From positions 266,435 to 330,434 of the forward strand of contig NZ_UEFQ01000016.1 in assembly GCF_900489465.1 (NCBI RefSeq): a stretch of 64,000 nucleotides of DNA, given 5' to 3'. Under the pieces are notes generated by a model. It was given only the letters and a program-made list of their open reading frames with translations. It was not told the origin of the DNA and searched no databases. The translations under genes were made by a program, and so were the position numbers. Position 1 is the stretch's first letter; the number at the start of each line of letters is the position of its first letter. Below are positions 16,463-25,606 of this stretch, piece by piece. This DNA is from Aequorivita sp. CIP111184. GTDB lineage: Bacteria; Bacteroidota; Bacteroidia; Flavobacteriales; Flavobacteriaceae.

Positions 16463-17410
16463 ATGGAAAAAAGAAAACTCGGAAAATCAGGATTGATAGT
16501 AGCGCCTTTAACTTTTGGTGGCAATGTATTTGGATGGACGGTTGATAAAAAACAGTCTTTTAAACTTTTGGACGCTTTTGTGGATGCGGACTTTAACTTT
16601 ATTGACACTGCAGACACTTATTCTTGGTGGGCAGATGGCAATAAGGGAGGAGAGAGCGAGGCGATCATTGGCGATTGGTTTACCGAAAGGAAAAATCGCG
16701 ACAAAATTATTCTTTCAACCAAAGTAGGTTCCAAAAACAATGAACATCCCGTAAACGTAAGTAAAAAGTTTATTCTTAAAAGTGTGGAAGATTCCCTTCG
16801 GCGTTTAAAAACAGATTATATAGATCTTTACCAAACCCATTTTGATGACGAAAGTACGCCAGTTGAAGAAACCCTCTCCGCCTATCAGCAATTAATAAAG
16901 GAGGGAAAAGTGCGCGTTATCGGCACTAGCAACATGTCTCCCGAACGAATTCGGGAATCGTTAAAAGCTTCAGAAAAAGAAGGCTTGCCAAAATACCAAA
17001 CTTTGCAGCCACTATACAATTTGATGGAGCGCGAAAAATATGAAACGGATTTGCGCGGTATTGTTGAAGAAAATAATATGGGCGTTTTGAGTTATTTCTC
17101 TTTGGCCTCTGGCTTTCTTACAGGAAAATATCGAAGCAAAGACGATCTCGATAAAAGTCAGCGAGGTGATGGTGTTGATAAATATCTTAATAAAAAAGGA
17201 TTTAAAGTTTTGGAAAGCTTAGATAAAATCTCGGAAAAGTACAATACCGCGCAAGCTGCAATTTCATTAGCTTGGCTGATTGCCCGGCCAACTATAACTG
17301 CTCCCATTGTAAGTGCTACGAATTTGAAACAAATGGAGTCTATCATTAAAGCACCGCAGTTAAAACTAGATGAAGACGATATGGAACTTTTGAATAATGC
17401 GAGTGCTTAA
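16463..17410 (+). CDS. Aldo/keto reductase
   Basis: 315 residues, ATG 16463. The TIM-barrel tetrad is visible: Asp and Tyr in F-I-D-T-A-D-T-Y-S (about residues 47-55), Lys in S-T-K-V-G-S near 86 and His in Y-Q-T-H-F-D near 121. The C-terminal I-A-R-P-T-I-T-A-P-I-V-S-A-T-N belongs to the NADPH-binding loop. It most resembles YajO/YghZ-like AKRs that reduce small aldehydes. The exact substrate is unknown. Cytosolic; likely transcribed alone. Confidence 0.95.
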   Translation: MEKRKLGKSGLIVAPLTFGGNVFGWTVDKKQSFKLLDAFVDADFNFIDTADTYSWWADGNKGGESEAIIGDWFTERKNRDKIILSTKVGSKNNEHPVNVSKKFILKSVEDSLRRLKTDYIDLYQTHFDDESTPVEETLSAYQQLIKEGKVRVIGTSNMSPERIRESLKASEKEGLPKYQTLQPLYNLMEREKYETDLRGIVEENNMGVLSYFSLASGFLTGKYRSKDDLDKSQRGDGVDKYLNKKGFKVLESLDKISEKYNTAQAAISLAWLIARPTITAPIVSATNLKQMESIIKAPQLKLDEDDMELLNNASA

Positions 17411-17772
17411 ATGAATTCATTTTAGATTGCTTTAATATTTAACTGCGGAACAAAACTTGAAATAGTTTAGATTATTCTATAAAGCAAAACTCTATCGAAA
17501 TGATTCTATTTATATATGAATTATTTGGGGTAAAAGCTAATTCTTAATAATCCCTTCTTAGAAATTGAAGTGACACTATACGCTAAAAGCTTATATCGCA
17601 AACACTTTCCCAATCCTCCCTACACTAGCCACAACTAGATATTTTTAGCTTCTTTTCATTCAACTTTAAATAAAGGTTAAGTCTACTTGATGATATCGGT
17701 TTGCTCTGTTCTTGCCTTAAAAACATAAGTATATTCGCAAAAAAATTAATCTTTTTAAATGATTTACAAGAA
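17411..17772. other. 362-bp spacer with a promoter-like element only
   Basis: AT-rich spacer without a credible ORF, RNA gene or strong hairpin. The one signal I see is TATATTCG at 17730-17737, one mismatch from the -7 consensus, 35 bp before the nuclease ATG. The open frame can be extended back to a TTG at 17701, but that would put 24 non-signal residues before the signal peptide. Confidence 0.5.
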
Positions 17773-20700
17773 ATGAAACAACTCAACTATTTAATTATTT
17801 TTTTAGTTCTATCTACTTTTTCCAATTTGCTAATTGCACAAAATGTGATTGGATTTGAGGATTTTGATGGAAATGAAATCAATTTAACCAATACAGCTAA
17901 CGTTTCCGATTACGGCATGGCTGGAGGTACTGGTGGCGATGTTTTTGGTCGCGTAAACGGTCAAGCTGGCGGAGTGGGAATGCCCTTTGATGTTGCCGAT
18001 GATACTGCTTTCGATGTTAGTGGTGCTGGTGCAGGAACAAGTTTTCCGGCTGATCAGCTTGGTATAGCCGGTCAAAACACAACAGCCTTTTTTGCCCTAA
18101 ATGATATGGATGCCATAGGCGTAAACAATGCCGTTTGGACCTTTTCGGGATGGGGTTCAGCAGTTGTAAGTGATATAACTATCGATATTGCAGCTATGGG
18201 TAATTTTGAATCTGCTTCCAGTGATGGGTTCATTATTGAAGCAGCAATCGAGGGAGGTGCTTTTCAGGAAATATTTAGAGCTGCAACCAATGAAGCTGCT
18301 ACAAAAACATATCGTCCTTTTGATGGTGGTTTTGTATTTTCGGATGACGATCCCTTGGAATTATTTATTGATGGAAACACAACCGCTGTTGGTTTCTTAG
18401 ATAAATCTGATGCAACAACAGGTAATTTTGATACTTATACCTCTCAACTTCTAAACGGCCAAGTAGCTACTGAAATTCAAGTTAGAATTCGCTGGGAAGG
18501 CACTCCAAGTGGCTCCGAACCTATGGGGATTGATAATATTACTGTTAACGGTACCATCAGTGGAGGTACTCCACAATTAGTGATTTCAGAAATTATGTAC
18601 AATCCATCAAGCGCTGAAGATGATTGGGAATGGATAGAAGTTTACAATGCAGGAGCGGTTGCTGTTGATTTTACAGGTTTTGTAATTGATGATAATAACG
18701 GTGTTGCCCATACAGTAGCAAATATTGCTGGTGGTACAATCGCTGCTGGTGCTTCAGCGGTTTTATACAATGCGGATGATATTTCTGCCGCTGATTTTAC
18801 AGATGCTTGGGGCAATGTTGTTCTTATTCCAGTTACCGATTGGACTGCGATGGCATTAAACAATGGAGGTGATACTATTGGAATTTGGGAAAACTTTGCT
18901 GATTATTCAGGAGATCATCAAGCCCAATTGAATACTATTGAACAAGTAATTTATGACGATGCCAGCGGGTGGCCCAGTGATGATGGGAACGGTTCCATAT
19001 TTTTGAATGACCTTAATGCAGACAATAATGATGGAACAAATTGGACTTTGAGTACCGATGGAGCTACAACCCCTTTGTTTACTGCTTATATTAGTAATGT
19101 CTTGGGAGGTAATTCAGGAGCTGATATAGGTTCGCCAGGGTTAATAACAGGTGGAGTTCAGCCTTTGCTTATCAGTGAAGTTGTAGTAACACCAACTGCG
19201 GGTGAATTTATTGAAATATATAATCCAAATACAACCGCCATAGATTTAAGCAATGTATATATCACAGATGCAACCTTTGCCGGGGGAGGTACGTATTACT
19301 ATAATATTGTAACTGGCACCAATGCGGGTGGAGGAAGCTTTGGCGATTTCTTGGCACGTTTTCCTGATGGAGCAACTATTGCTCCTGGGGTATATCAAAC
19401 CATCGCGCTTGCGGGCTCAGATAATTTTTTCGCAACCTATGCAATCAATCCAGATTATGAACTTTTTGAGGACAATGCAACTGCAGATGGTATTCCAGAT
19501 ATGCGCGAAGGTCTTCCAGGTGCAATAAACAACCAAGGTGGTTTGACCAATGGAGGCGAAGTGGCTATACTTTTTTATTGGGATGGAACAACAGATTTGG
19601 TTACCGATCTTGATTATGTTATCTGGGGCGATACAGCCGAAGCTGTAGATAAATCAGGAATCACTATTGATGGCCCCGATGCCGATAATGTTGGTTCTAC
19701 ATATAATAACGATACCCCTATTGCAACACAGCAATTGGTAAGTGCTTCTGCTCATGCTAGTGGGCAATCTTTCCAAAGACAAGATCTTTTTGAGGGAATG
19801 GAAATAACTACTGGAGGAAACGGTGCTAATGGCCACGATGAAACTTCGGAAGACTTAATGAATACTTGGTGTACTTCTGCTACCACTGCTGGAACTGAAA
19901 GCTCTTGTGGTATGGTTCCTGTTGCCGAATATAAAATACACGAAGTGCAGGGTGCTTCCTTAAGTTCGCCTTTAGCGGGACAGATGGTGAAAGTTTCTGC
20001 TATTGTTACCGCAAATTACCAAGCTACAGATCAGTTGAGCGGTTTTTTCATTCAGGAAGAAGACGTAGACATGGATGCGGATAATAATACTTCAGAAGGT
20101 GTGTTTGTGTATTGCAACACTTGTGCAGACGCAGTTAATATAGGTGATTTGGTAGAAGTTACTGGTCTTGCTGAAGAATTTTTCGGAATGACACAAATTG
20201 ATGTTACGGAACCAGGAAGCATGGTTACTGTTATCAGTAACGCCAATATACTTCCAACGGAAACTGCTATCACTCTACCTGCAGTGTCAAGCACAGAAGC
20301 TGAAAGCACTTTTGAAAATGTGGAAGGAATGATTATTAATGTTACTACAAACCTAGTGGTAAGTGAGTATTTTGAGTTAGCTCGCTATGGAACATTGGTA
20401 CTTTCTGCAAATGAAAGGGTACATCAGTTTACACATTCTAACGACCCAGATCCTGCTGCATATGCTCTTTTTCTAGATGATTTAAACAAAAATAGAATTC
20501 TTCTAGATGACGACAATAATATTCAAAATGATGCTACTGTGGGTAGTTCGGATGAACCTTATTTTTGGCCCCGTAATGGTTTAAGCAATACAAACTTAAT
20601 ACGCGGTGGAGACCAAATTAGCAATCTTAAGGGAATTATGCACTGGTCTTTTTCTGGACAAAGTGGTACCGATGCTTGGCGCATACGACCAGTTGTGGAT

Positions 20701-22764
20701 GTCTTTAATTACGATTTCACGTCTGATAATCCAAGACAAATTGCTCCGCCTGTAGTTGGTGGCACCTTTAAAGTAGCTAGTTTCAACGTTCTTAATTATT
20801 TCACCACTATTAATTCCCGCGGAGCAGATTCTTCTGCAGAATTGGATCGTCAACGTGAAAAAATAGCTTCTGCTATTTGTGCATTGAATGCAGATATTGT
20901 TGGACTGATAGAAATTGAAAACAACGGAACTTTGGCGATAAACGATCTTTTAAACGGTCCCGGTGGAGTCAACGAAACTTGCTCAGCAAGCTATGCAGCT
21001 GTTGACACAGGTGTTGTTGGTACAGATGAAATTGCCGTAGCGTTTATTTACAATACTGCAACAGTTTCTTTGGAAGGTGCGCACGCTATTTTGGATAGTT
21101 CTATTGATCCTCGTTTTCTCGACAATAAAAACCGCCCAGCTTTGGCGCAAACGTTTAAGGAAACTGCATCTGGAGCTAAAATAACGGTAGTAGTAAACCA
21201 CTTTAAATCGAAAGGTTCTTCGTGTAATGATGTGGGTGACCCAGATTTAAATGATGGCTCTGGAAATTGCAACATCACGCGTACCGATGCTGCTGCTGCC
21301 TTGGTAGATTGGTTGGCAACAGATCCAACAAATAGTGGCGATCCAGATTTCCTGATTATTGGTGATTTAAATTCATACAAAAGCGAAACTCCTATTGATG
21401 CTATTAAAGCCGGCTCTGATGATACTGAAGGTACTTCTGATGATTTCACGGATCTTTTGGAGAACTTCGTTGGTCTAGATGCCTATAGCTATGTTTTTGA
21501 TGGTCAGTTGGGTTATTTGGATTACGGTTTGGCAAGTACTAACTTATTATCACAAGTAACTGGTGCTACTGCTTGGAATATAAACGCCGATGAGGTAAGT
21601 GTGTTCGATTATAACGATGATATTCAAGATGCAGGCGAATCGTCTTTTGAGCGTGAATCAAATGCGCTTCCTATTTATGAAGCCAATATGTTTAGGGCAT
21701 CAGATCACGATCCTATTTTAGTGGGAATGAATCTAGACCCTGCTAATAATGCTCCTGTTGTTCTTTGCCCAACAAATATTACCAAAACTGTAGATGCGGG
21801 TGTTTGCGGCGCAGTTGTTACTTTCCCAGATGCAACGGCTACAGATGTAGATGGCGATTTGGATACGGTTGTGCAGACTGACGGTTTGAGCTCGGGAAGT
21901 GAATTCCCGGTGGGAACTTCAACAATTGAGTTTACAGCGACCGACGGAAATGGAAATGCTACTGTTTGTTCATTTACAATTACTGTAGAAGACAATATTG
22001 CTCCGGAGCTAGTTTGTATGGATATTACGGTTGAATTGGGTGCAGATGGAACGGCTACTATTTTGCCGGAAGACGTAATTGCAAGCAGTTTTGATGCTTG
22101 TGGTATAGCTACTTTAGCAATAGATGTTAATGAAGTTAGCTGTGCAGATATAGGAACTCCTGTTTCTGTAATTGTTTTTACAGAAGATGTAAATGGAAAT
22201 TTAGCACAGTGTGCTGCAACAGTTATTGTAGTAGATACCTTAGCTCCTGAAGTAAGCTGCCCTAACAATTTAACGGTAGATTCAGGTGCTGGAAACTTGT
22301 TTTATGAAGTTCCTGATTATTTTGCAACAGGAGATGCTACTGCTCTAGATAATTGTACAGATCCAGTAACTATTTATACTCAAGATCCTGCTGAAGGCGA
22401 ATTGCTTGCAGATGGTGTGTATCAAGTTACGTTAACTGCTGAAGACGAATACGGAAACACAGGCGAATGTACATTTGAATTGACCGTGGAATCTGTTTTG
22501 GGAGTTCAGGATAATACACTTGAAAATTCTGTAAGTATCTTCCCAAATCCAGCTACTACTAAAGTAATCATTGCAAAGCGTAAAGCAATTTCACTGAATG
22601 CTGTGCTTATATATGATATTACTGGAAGGCTAATAAACACTGTTGATCTGAAAAACATGGGTCAAAAAGAAACGATTGACATAGCCCATTTACAATCGGG
22701 AATATATCTTTTGCAGATTAATGGTGAAAAAACTACTATCACAAAACAGTTGATTAAAGAATAG
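17773..22764 (+). CDS. Secreted ExeM/NucH-like nuclease with lamin-tail and HYR domains, T9SS cargo
   Basis: 1663 residues from ATG 17773, chosen because it begins the signal peptide (ending N-L-L-I-A-Q-N). Order of domains: an N-terminal beta-rich module (20-260); lamin-tail domain 1 near 267 (L-V-I-S-E-I-M-Y-N-P); lamin-tail domain 2 near 462 (L-L-I-S-E-V-V-V-T-P); OB-like nucleic-acid-binding domain near 719 (Y-K-I-H-E-V-Q-G); endonuclease/exonuclease/phosphatase domain about 997-1312 with F-N-V-L-N-Y-F, V-G-L-I-E-I-E-N, N-H-F-K-S-K-G, I-G-D-L-N-S-Y and the closing S-D-H-D-P-I-L; three HYR-like beta domains (1330-1575); and a type A T9SS sorting domain from 1587 (S-I-F-P-N-P-A). Probably degrades extracellular DNA for nutrients or biofilm turnover. 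Confidence 0.95.
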   Translation: MKQLNYLIIFLVLSTFSNLLIAQNVIGFEDFDGNEINLTNTANVSDYGMAGGTGGDVFGRVNGQAGGVGMPFDVADDTAFDVSGAGAGTSFPADQLGIAGQNTTAFFALNDMDAIGVNNAVWTFSGWGSAVVSDITIDIAAMGNFESASSDGFIIEAAIEGGAFQEIFRAATNEAATKTYRPFDGGFVFSDDDPLELFIDGNTTAVGFLDKSDATTGNFDTYTSQLLNGQVATEIQVRIRWEGTPSGSEPMGIDNITVNGTISGGTPQLVISEIMYNPSSAEDDWEWIEVYNAGAVAVDFTGFVIDDNNGVAHTVANIAGGTIAAGASAVLYNADDISAADFTDAWGNVVLIPVTDWTAMALNNGGDTIGIWENFADYSGDHQAQLNTIEQVIYDDASGWPSDDGNGSIFLNDLNADNNDGTNWTLSTDGATTPLFTAYISNVLGGNSGADIGSPGLITGGVQPLLISEVVVTPTAGEFIEIYNPNTTAIDLSNVYITDATFAGGGTYYYNIVTGTNAGGGSFGDFLARFPDGATIAPGVYQTIALAGSDNFFATYAINPDYELFEDNATADGIPDMREGLPGAINNQGGLTNGGEVAILFYWDGTTDLVTDLDYVIWGDTAEAVDKSGITIDGPDADNVGSTYNNDTPIATQQLVSASAHASGQSFQRQDLFEGMEITTGGNGANGHDETSEDLMNTWCTSATTAGTESSCGMVPVAEYKIHEVQGASLSSPLAGQMVKVSAIVTANYQATDQLSGFFIQEEDVDMDADNNTSEGVFVYCNTCADAVNIGDLVEVTGLAEEFFGMTQIDVTEPGSMVTVISNANILPTETAITLPAVSSTEAESTFENVEGMIINVTTNLVVSEYFELARYGTLVLSANERVHQFTHSNDPDPAAYALFLDDLNKNRILLDDDNNIQNDATVGSSDEPYFWPRNGLSNTNLIRGGDQISNLKGIMHWSFSGQSGTDAWRIRPVVDVFNYDFTSDNPRQIAPPVVGGTFKVASFNVLNYFTTINSRGADSSAELDRQREKIASAICALNADIVGLIEIENNGTLAINDLLNGPGGVNETCSASYAAVDTGVVGTDEIAVAFIYNTATVSLEGAHAILDSSIDPRFLDNKNRPALAQTFKETASGAKITVVVNHFKSKGSSCNDVGDPDLNDGSGNCNITRTDAAAALVDWLATDPTNSGDPDFLIIGDLNSYKSETPIDAIKAGSDDTEGTSDDFTDLLENFVGLDAYSYVFDGQLGYLDYGLASTNLLSQVTGATAWNINADEVSVFDYNDDIQDAGESSFERESNALPIYEANMFRASDHDPILVGMNLDPANNAPVVLCPTNITKTVDAGVCGAVVTFPDATATDVDGDLDTVVQTDGLSSGSEFPVGTSTIEFTATDGNGNATVCSFTITVEDNIAPELVCMDITVELGADGTATILPEDVIASSFDACGIATLAIDVNEVSCADIGTPVSVIVFTEDVNGNLAQCAATVIVVDTLAPEVSCPNNLTVDSGAGNLFYEVPDYFATGDATALDNCTDPVTIYTQDPAEGELLADGVYQVTLTAEDEYGNTGECTFELTVESVLGVQDNTLENSVSIFPNPATTKVIIAKRKAISLNAVLIYDITGRLINTVDLKNMGQKETIDIAHLQSGIYLLQINGEKTTITKQLIKE

Positions 22765-22786
22765 ATATTTATTTAATGTTAATTAT

Positions 22787-22816
22787 AACCGTCCACATGT
22801 TGTGGGCGGTTTTTTA
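22787..22816 (+). terminator. Intrinsic terminator of the nuclease gene
   Basis: AACCGTCCACA (22787-22797) pairs with TGTGGGCGGTT (22801-22811) over 11 positions with one G-T pair, followed by a run of T. It lies 23 bp after the stop codon. Confidence 0.85.
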
Positions 22817-22824
22817 TTAAAAAC

Positions 22825-22866
22825 AAACCCCCAACAATTTCTTTTACAAGAAATAGTGGGGGTTTT
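22825..22866. terminator. Second, bidirectional terminator hairpin between convergent genes
   Basis: Outer arms AAACCCCCA (22825-22833) and TGGGGGTTT (22857-22865), and an inner stem ATTTCTT/AAGAAAT (22837-22854). T-runs on both strands fit termination of both the rightward nuclease gene and the leftward nitroreductase gene. Confidence 0.75.
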
Positions 22867-22944
22867 ACAAAGGAACAATTTAATCAAAATTACTTAACCA
22901 AAAATGCTATCCTTTTCAATCTAAACTAACTATTAACCTAACTT

Positions 22945-23577
22945 CTAATTTAATTCTGTAAGGAACTCTTCTCTCGGGGTGCGTACCTTTTTCATATTTA
23001 CCAGCCAGTCTCCCGCCTCATCGCGATACCCTAAGGTCAATATTAAAACACTTTTTAAACCTTGTTCTCCCAATCCCAATAATTCATCAACCGCTTCAGG
23101 GGTAAATCCTTCCATTGGGGTTGCATCTATCTTCTGTTCGGCTGCGGCTGCGATTGCCATAGCAAAAGAAATATAAGCCTGCTTTGCTGCGTGGTCTGCT
23201 TGCCAATCTTGACTTAATGGTTCATACATTCCCCAAAGTTTTTCTTTATAGGCATCCATGGTTTCATGTGGTAATCCACGTTCATCCATGGTATAGTTGA
23301 AAACAGATTCTATTCTGTCTAAAGTGTATCCATCCCAAGCTGCAAAAACTAATACGTGTGAAGCATCTACAATCTGACTTTGATCCCAAGCCACAGGTTT
23401 TATTTTCTGCAACAGGTCTTTATTTGTGATTACAAAAATTTTATAAGGCTGAAGCCCAGAGGAGGAAGGAGCCAATCGTGCCGCTTCTAAGATATAATCC
23501 AGTTTTTCCTGCGGAATGGTTTTACCATTCATCTTTTTAGCTGCGTAACGCCACTTTAAATCTTCTAATAAATTCAT
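22945..23577 (-). CDS. NAD(P)H-dependent nitroreductase, NfsB-like
   Basis: 210 residues, ATG 23577. The N-terminal pattern R-Y-A-A-K-K-M-N-G and A-R-L-A-P-S-S-S-G-L-Q-P-Y (about residues 9-44) is the FMN phosphate-binding region of the nitroreductase fold. A central helix A-Y-I-S-F-A-M-A-I-A-A-A-A-E-Q and D-A-T-P-M-E-G-F follow. The C-terminal L-G-Y-R and K-V-R-T-P-R complete the FMN site. It uses FMN and NAD(P)H to reduce quinones or nitro compounds as a homodimer. Its start lies 11 bp after the stop of the DJ-1-like lipoprotein gene, so the two form an operon, perhaps for redox or electrophile stress. Confidence 0.95.
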   Translation of the reverse strand: MNLLEDLKWRYAAKKMNGKTIPQEKLDYILEAARLAPSSSGLQPYKIFVITNKDLLQKIKPVAWDQSQIVDASHVLVFAAWDGYTLDRIESVFNYTMDERGLPHETMDAYKEKLWGMYEPLSQDWQADHAAKQAYISFAMAIAAAAEQKIDATPMEGFTPEAVDELLGLGEQGLKSVLILTLGYRDEAGDWLVNMKKVRTPREEFLTELN

Positions 23578-23588
23578 ATGTGAATTTT

Positions 23589-24395
23589 TTATTGTTGATG
23601 GTTTAATTTTTCCAATAATTTTTCGGCAACTAGTTCTGAAGATGCTGGATTTTGACCTGTAATTAAAAGACCATCTTCAACAGCATACACAGCCCAATCA
23701 TCACCTTTGGAATATTCACCTCCATTTTTCTTCAACATATCTTCTACCAAAAACGGAACAACATCAGTAAGTTGTACGGCCTCTTCTTCACTATTTGTGA
23801 AACCAGTAACTTTTTTACCTTTTACTAAAGGTGAACCATCAGCTGATTTTGTATTTTTAAAAATTGCAGGGGCGTGACAAACGGCCGCTACTGGCTTGTT
23901 ATTGTTATAGAAAGATTCTATAAGTGCAACGGAGTTTTTGTCTTCAGCTAAATCCCATAATGGCCCGTGGCCTCCTGGATAGAAAACAGCATCATATCCT
24001 GCTTGGTCAACTGTTTCTAGTTTCACAGTATTTGCAAGGATTGCTTGTGTTTCTTTATCGTCGTTAAATCTAACAGTTGCTGGCGTTTGGGCGTCTGGAG
24101 TTGCGCTTTTTGGGTCTATAGGTGGTTGTCCGCCTTTTGGGGATGCAATAGTAATCTCAACTCCTTTATCCTTTAATAAATAATAAGGGGCAGCAAATTC
24201 CTCAATCCAAAATCCTGTTTTCTCGCCAGTGTTTCCTAATTCAGAATGGCTTGTCAATACAAATAATACCTTTTTCATCTTTTCGTTTTTTAATGTTGTT
24301 TGTTCTTCATTTCTTGATTTATCTTCTTGCTTATTTTCGCAGGAAGTAAACAAAGCAGTGATTATCACCGCTAGAAGTATCATTTTTTGTTTCAT
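23589..24395 (-). CDS. DJ-1/PfpI-family lipoprotein (Hsp31/glyoxalase-III-like)
   Basis: 268 residues, ATG 24395. It begins with a lipoprotein signal (ILLAVIITALFTSC), then a polar linker, then the usual cytosolic-type start M-K-K-V-L-F-V-L-T-S-H at about residue 40. The DJ-1 core has A-V-F-Y-P-G-G-H-G-P-L-W-D near 140 and the nucleophile elbow A-V-C-H-A-P-A near 171, with Cys and the next His forming the dyad, plus a C-terminal L-L-I-T-G-Q-N-P-A-S-S. Homologues act as methylglyoxal-type glyoxalases or chaperones. Export of this fold is unusual; an internal start at the second Met would give a cytosolic form. It heads a two-gene operon with the nitroreductase. Confidence 0.9.
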   Translation of the reverse strand: MKQKMILLAVIITALFTSCENKQEDKSRNEEQTTLKNEKMKKVLFVLTSHSELGNTGEKTGFWIEEFAAPYYLLKDKGVEITIASPKGGQPPIDPKSATPDAQTPATVRFNDDKETQAILANTVKLETVDQAGYDAVFYPGGHGPLWDLAEDKNSVALIESFYNNNKPVAAVCHAPAIFKNTKSADGSPLVKGKKVTGFTNSEEEAVQLTDVVPFLVEDMLKKNGGEYSKGDDWAVYAVEDGLLITGQNPASSELVAEKLLEKLNHQQ

Positions 24396-24462
24396 AATAA
24401 CTATTGAAGTGCTGAAATCAGTATGACATATAGACTATAATTGCAGCTACTTTTGTTGAATA

Positions 24463-24470
24463 CAAAGTTA
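24463..24470 (-). promoter_or_regulatory. Promoter -7 element before the DJ-1-like gene
   Basis: On the minus strand this reads TAACTTTG, an exact TAnnTTTG match, 68 bp upstream of the ATG at 24395. It lies between the Crp-type regulator gene and the DJ-1 operon. No well-placed -33 TTG. Confidence 0.5.
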
Positions 24471-24511
24471 GGTGCCATAACTGACAAAAAAATTGACCTA
24501 TGGTAATTAAG

Positions 24512-25096
24512 CTATCCTTGCACCAATTCCTTACGGATACGGCTCAGGCTTTGGGTTGTGACACCCAAATATGAAGCAATGTGGTAGTTTTTAACGTTTT
24601 GTTCTATGTTTGGGTAGGTGTTGATAAAATTTAAATAACGCTCCGTAGCCGATTGTGATAGGTTAGCAATAATCCTTTTTTGAAAGGAAGCAAAAGCGCG
24701 TTCCATCTTCTTTCGGAAGTAAGATTCAATTCTCGGCATGGCCTTATATAGTAATTCCATATCAACTTTGGATATTTTAAAGAGCGTGGCATCCTGTATG
24801 CATTCAATATGCATTGAGGCTGTGCTGCTATTGAAGAAAGCAGTATAATCGCTTATCCACCAATCTTGTATCGCAAATTGTACAGTGTGTTCCTTGCCGT
24901 CAGGAGCTATATAATATGTGCGTAAGCATCCCTCGGCCACATAATATTGGTCATATACATGTTGGCCTGCTTCCAACAGCAAGCTGTGTTTGGGAAGGTG
25001 TAATTTTTCAAAACTGCGCACCAATAGTTGACTTTCTTCTTGGGTGAAAGAAAGGTCTTTAAAAATGGTAGTTATTATTTCCAAATCTCTCGTCAT
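24512..25096 (-). CDS. Crp/Fnr-family transcriptional regulator
   Basis: 194 residues from ATG 25096; a TTG two codons upstream is less likely. The N-terminal cyclic-nucleotide-binding-like beta roll (residues 10-120) includes H-S-L-L-L-E-A-G-Q near 37 and Y-V-A-E-G-C-L-R-T-Y-Y. The C-terminal helix-turn-helix is degenerate: I-A-S-Y-L-G-V-T-T-Q-S-L-S-R-I-R-K-E at 171-188. This short form, lacking the R-E-S ligand signature of cAMP-binding Crp, is very common in Bacteroidota. It lies upstream of the DJ-1/nitroreductase pair, same strand, 116 bp away, so it may control that pair. Confidence 0.92.
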   Translation of the reverse strand: MTRDLEIITTIFKDLSFTQEESQLLVRSFEKLHLPKHSLLLEAGQHVYDQYYVAEGCLRTYYIAPDGKEHTVQFAIQDWWISDYTAFFNSSTASMHIECIQDATLFKISKVDMELLYKAMPRIESYFRKKMERAFASFQKRIIANLSQSATERYLNFINTYPNIEQNVKNYHIASYLGVTTQSLSRIRKELVQG

Positions 25097-25186
25097 TGGC
25101 AAATGTTACTTTGATGCCATAAAAATACAGTAATCAATAGAGATATAAGGATAACTAGATTAATTACATCCAGAAATATTAATTTT

Positions 25187-25549
25187 TCAACTGACTTTGT
25201 TTTCAGAAATTCGCTGCTTTCTAACCTGCACAATAAGGGCAACGGTGTACATAATAGCGGCAAAAAACCATAAATATTTAATCTTTTCTTTCCCCATAAA
25301 ATAGTAATCAAAAGCAACACTGGCCGCCACAAGAATATTGAGAATAAGTATAATGTAGTTTAGTGTTATGCGTTTTTTTGGCGAAAACTTTTTCAGCAAC
25401 ATAAAAAGATTGAAAAGCGCAGTAATAAACTGGAGAATGGCAAGCGCATTTTTACCTTCTTCTAAAAGGCTTAATCCGCCTAACAAAAAAATAAAAGCAT
25501 TTATCAGAAAGCTGAATATGAATAGTTTGGCTTTTAGTTTTGGTTTCAT
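25187..25549 (-). CDS. Small four-span membrane protein of unknown function
   Basis: 120 residues from ATG 25549. An in-frame ATG nine codons upstream (25576) lies inside a hairpin stem and is less likely. Four hydrophobic segments (about 8-28, 33-50, 60-80, 87-108) with positive loops (K-K-F-S-P-K-K-R) and a basic C-terminus indicate an inner-membrane protein. No family is recognised. It follows the arsenite exporter by about 58 bp on the same strand and could be read from the ars operon, but the hairpin between them (25576-25600) argues for at least partial separation. Confidence 0.75.
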   Translation of the reverse strand: MKPKLKAKLFIFSFLINAFIFLLGGLSLLEEGKNALAILQFITALFNLFMLLKKFSPKKRITLNYIILILNILVAASVAFDYYFMGKEKIKYLWFFAAIMYTVALIVQVRKQRISENKVS

Positions 25550-25575
25550 TCTACCAAAATAAAACATTTTTTTCA

Positions 25576-25600
25576 TCCAAATCCAAAAAGGAGATTTGGA
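25576..25600. other. Hairpin between acr3 and the small membrane gene
   Basis: TCCAAATC (25576-25583) and GATTTGGA (25593-25600) form a perfect 8-bp stem with a 9-base loop, 6 bp after the acr3 stop. There is no good T-run for a leftward terminator, so it may be an attenuator or an mRNA-stabilising end of the ars transcript. Confidence 0.5.
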
Positions 25601-25606
25601 GTATTA

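Noticed and set aside
17701..17772. TTG start extending the nuclease by 24 residues
   Set aside because: It would precede the signal peptide with non-signal residues and start upstream of the likely -7 element.
21705..22268. Long open frame antisense to the HYR region of the nuclease
   Set aside because: Rich in Ser/Thr/Val with no recognisable domain, and fully opposite a clear coding region; typical shadow of repetitive beta-domain codons.
25093..25332. Small open frame between the Crp-type gene and the membrane gene
   Set aside because: Overlaps the four-span protein in another frame on the same strand and has no recognisable features.
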